This document shows, piece by piece, positions 8,878 through 9,131 of a stretch of 9,131 nt of DNA. The stretch comes from an uncultured Veillonellaceae bacterium (GTDB lineage Bacteria > Bacillota > Negativicutes > Veillonellales > Megasphaeraceae). The notes beneath the pieces are model-generated. The model was not told the DNA's origin and made no database searches. It saw nothing but the letters and a program-made list of their open reading frames with translations. Position 1 is the first letter of the stretch; each line of letters begins with the position of its first letter. A program made the translations under genes and the position numbers. The stretch covers positions 1-9,131 of the forward strand of contig UREG01000072.1 of the NCBI GenBank assembly GCA_900546795.1. The letters run 5' to 3'.

Positions 8878-9023
8878 TGAAAAGCCCGTCTGTGTACAGA
8901 CGGGCTTTTTTGAATCGTGAAAGGAAAGATCAGCTTTGCTTTGCAGACGATAACTTCCTGATTCCAAAAGGAGGCAAAGAAGAATGGGTGAAGAAATTAG
9001 AAAGTAAATTGCTAGATATATAA
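8877..9023 (+). CDS. Candidate 48-codon ORF overlapping the operon terminator
   Basis: An ATG overlaps the ABC-F stop (TGATG) and opens a frame of 48 codons ending in TAA at 9021-9023. The first 11 codons are the terminator hairpin, which argues against a full-length product. The later part reads like ordinary charged coding sequence: FADDNFLIPKGGK (22-34) then EEWVKKLESKLLDI (35-48), a plausible short amphipathic helix. There is no ribosome binding site other than reinitiation from the ABC-F stop, and no recognisable family. It could be a small protein made by read-through, the 3' remnant of a decayed gene, or chance. I favour remnant or chance. Confidence 0.2.
8880..8911 (+). terminator. 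Rho-independent terminator of the pgi operon
   Basis: A perfect 13-bp stem, AAAAGCCCGTCTG (8880-8892) with CAGACGGGCTTTT (8897-8909), closes a TGTA loop, and the T-run continues to 8911. It begins only 2 nt after the ABC-F stop codon (8875-8877). The A-run on the 5' side makes it potentially bidirectional. Confidence 0.9.
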
Positions 9024-9131
9024 CCTTTTTTCATAGCATAATATTTTGCGTATAAATAACTGGTGAAAATGAAAAGATCTCCTTTATATATAATAATAAG
9101 GAAATCCTCGCACCAGGCAGAGAAAGAAATT
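9024..9131. promoter_or_regulatory. AT-rich region with a dyad around a -10-like box
   Basis: No gene is visible here. GATCTCCTT (9076-9084) and AAGGAAATC (9098-9106) form an inverted repeat with eight of nine bases paired and a 13-nt AT-only spacer. The spacer holds TATAAT at 9089-9094. No good -35 hexamer precedes it. The arrangement would suit a repressor site over the promoter of a gene to the right of the window, but in AT-rich DNA both elements can arise by chance. Confidence 0.3.

Overview
The window looks like chromosomal DNA of a diderm Firmicute, most likely a member of the Negativicutes (Veillonella/Megasphaera/Dialister/Selenomonas group). This is inferred. It encodes an outer-membrane secretin with a signal peptide, so the cell should have two membranes. 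Its strong AGGAG-type ribosome binding sites, its AT-rich intergenic DNA with TATAAT-type promoters, and its YdiF/Uup-like ABC-F protein fit Firmicutes. Base composition looks close to even by eye in the genes and much more AT-rich between them. I see no insertion sequences, phage genes, CRISPR arrays, tRNA or rRNA. All real genes lie on the + strand.

Layout. (1) 1-287 is the C-terminal end of a DcuC-family C4-dicarboxylate transporter, closed by a strong terminator at 309-357. (2) 358-704 is a long AT-rich regulatory stretch. It holds a 20-bp near-perfect dyad (460-479), a consensus -10 box (530-535), and a roughly 160-nt untranslated leader with several possible stems that partly exclude one another. 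(3) 705-2021 is a CitMHS-family citrate transporter, closed by a terminator at 2035-2073. (4) 2137-2586 is a small YafP-like GNAT acetyltransferase with its own promoter. (5) 2690-8877 is a five-gene run behind an extended -10 promoter: pgi, galE, a small membrane-anchored PilP/GspC-like protein, a short HofQ/ComE-type secretin, and an ABC-F ATPase. Three of its four junctions are 4-nt ATGA or GTGA overlaps and the fourth is a 17-nt gap. It ends in a terminator starting 2 nt after the last stop codon. (6) 8912-9131 holds no confident gene: a 48-codon candidate ORF, a strong ribosome binding site leading only to seven codons, and an AT-rich promoter-like dyad.

How the genes fit together. The first part is organic-acid transport: a C4-dicarboxylate carrier followed by a citrate carrier with its own elaborate control region. 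The operon starts with two sugar-phosphate/nucleotide-sugar enzymes (glucose-6-P/fructose-6-P interconversion, UDP-glucose/UDP-galactose interconversion) that could supply envelope polysaccharide or LPS. It continues with two envelope proteins that resemble the outer-membrane end of a type IV pilus, DNA-uptake or type II secretion machine, and closes with a ribosome-associated ABC-F factor. The most unusual points are the orphan PilP-like/secretin pair, apart from its expected pilM/N/O partners and translationally coupled to metabolic genes, and the uncharacterised leader RNA of the citrate transporter. I found nothing that is clearly a wholly new system.
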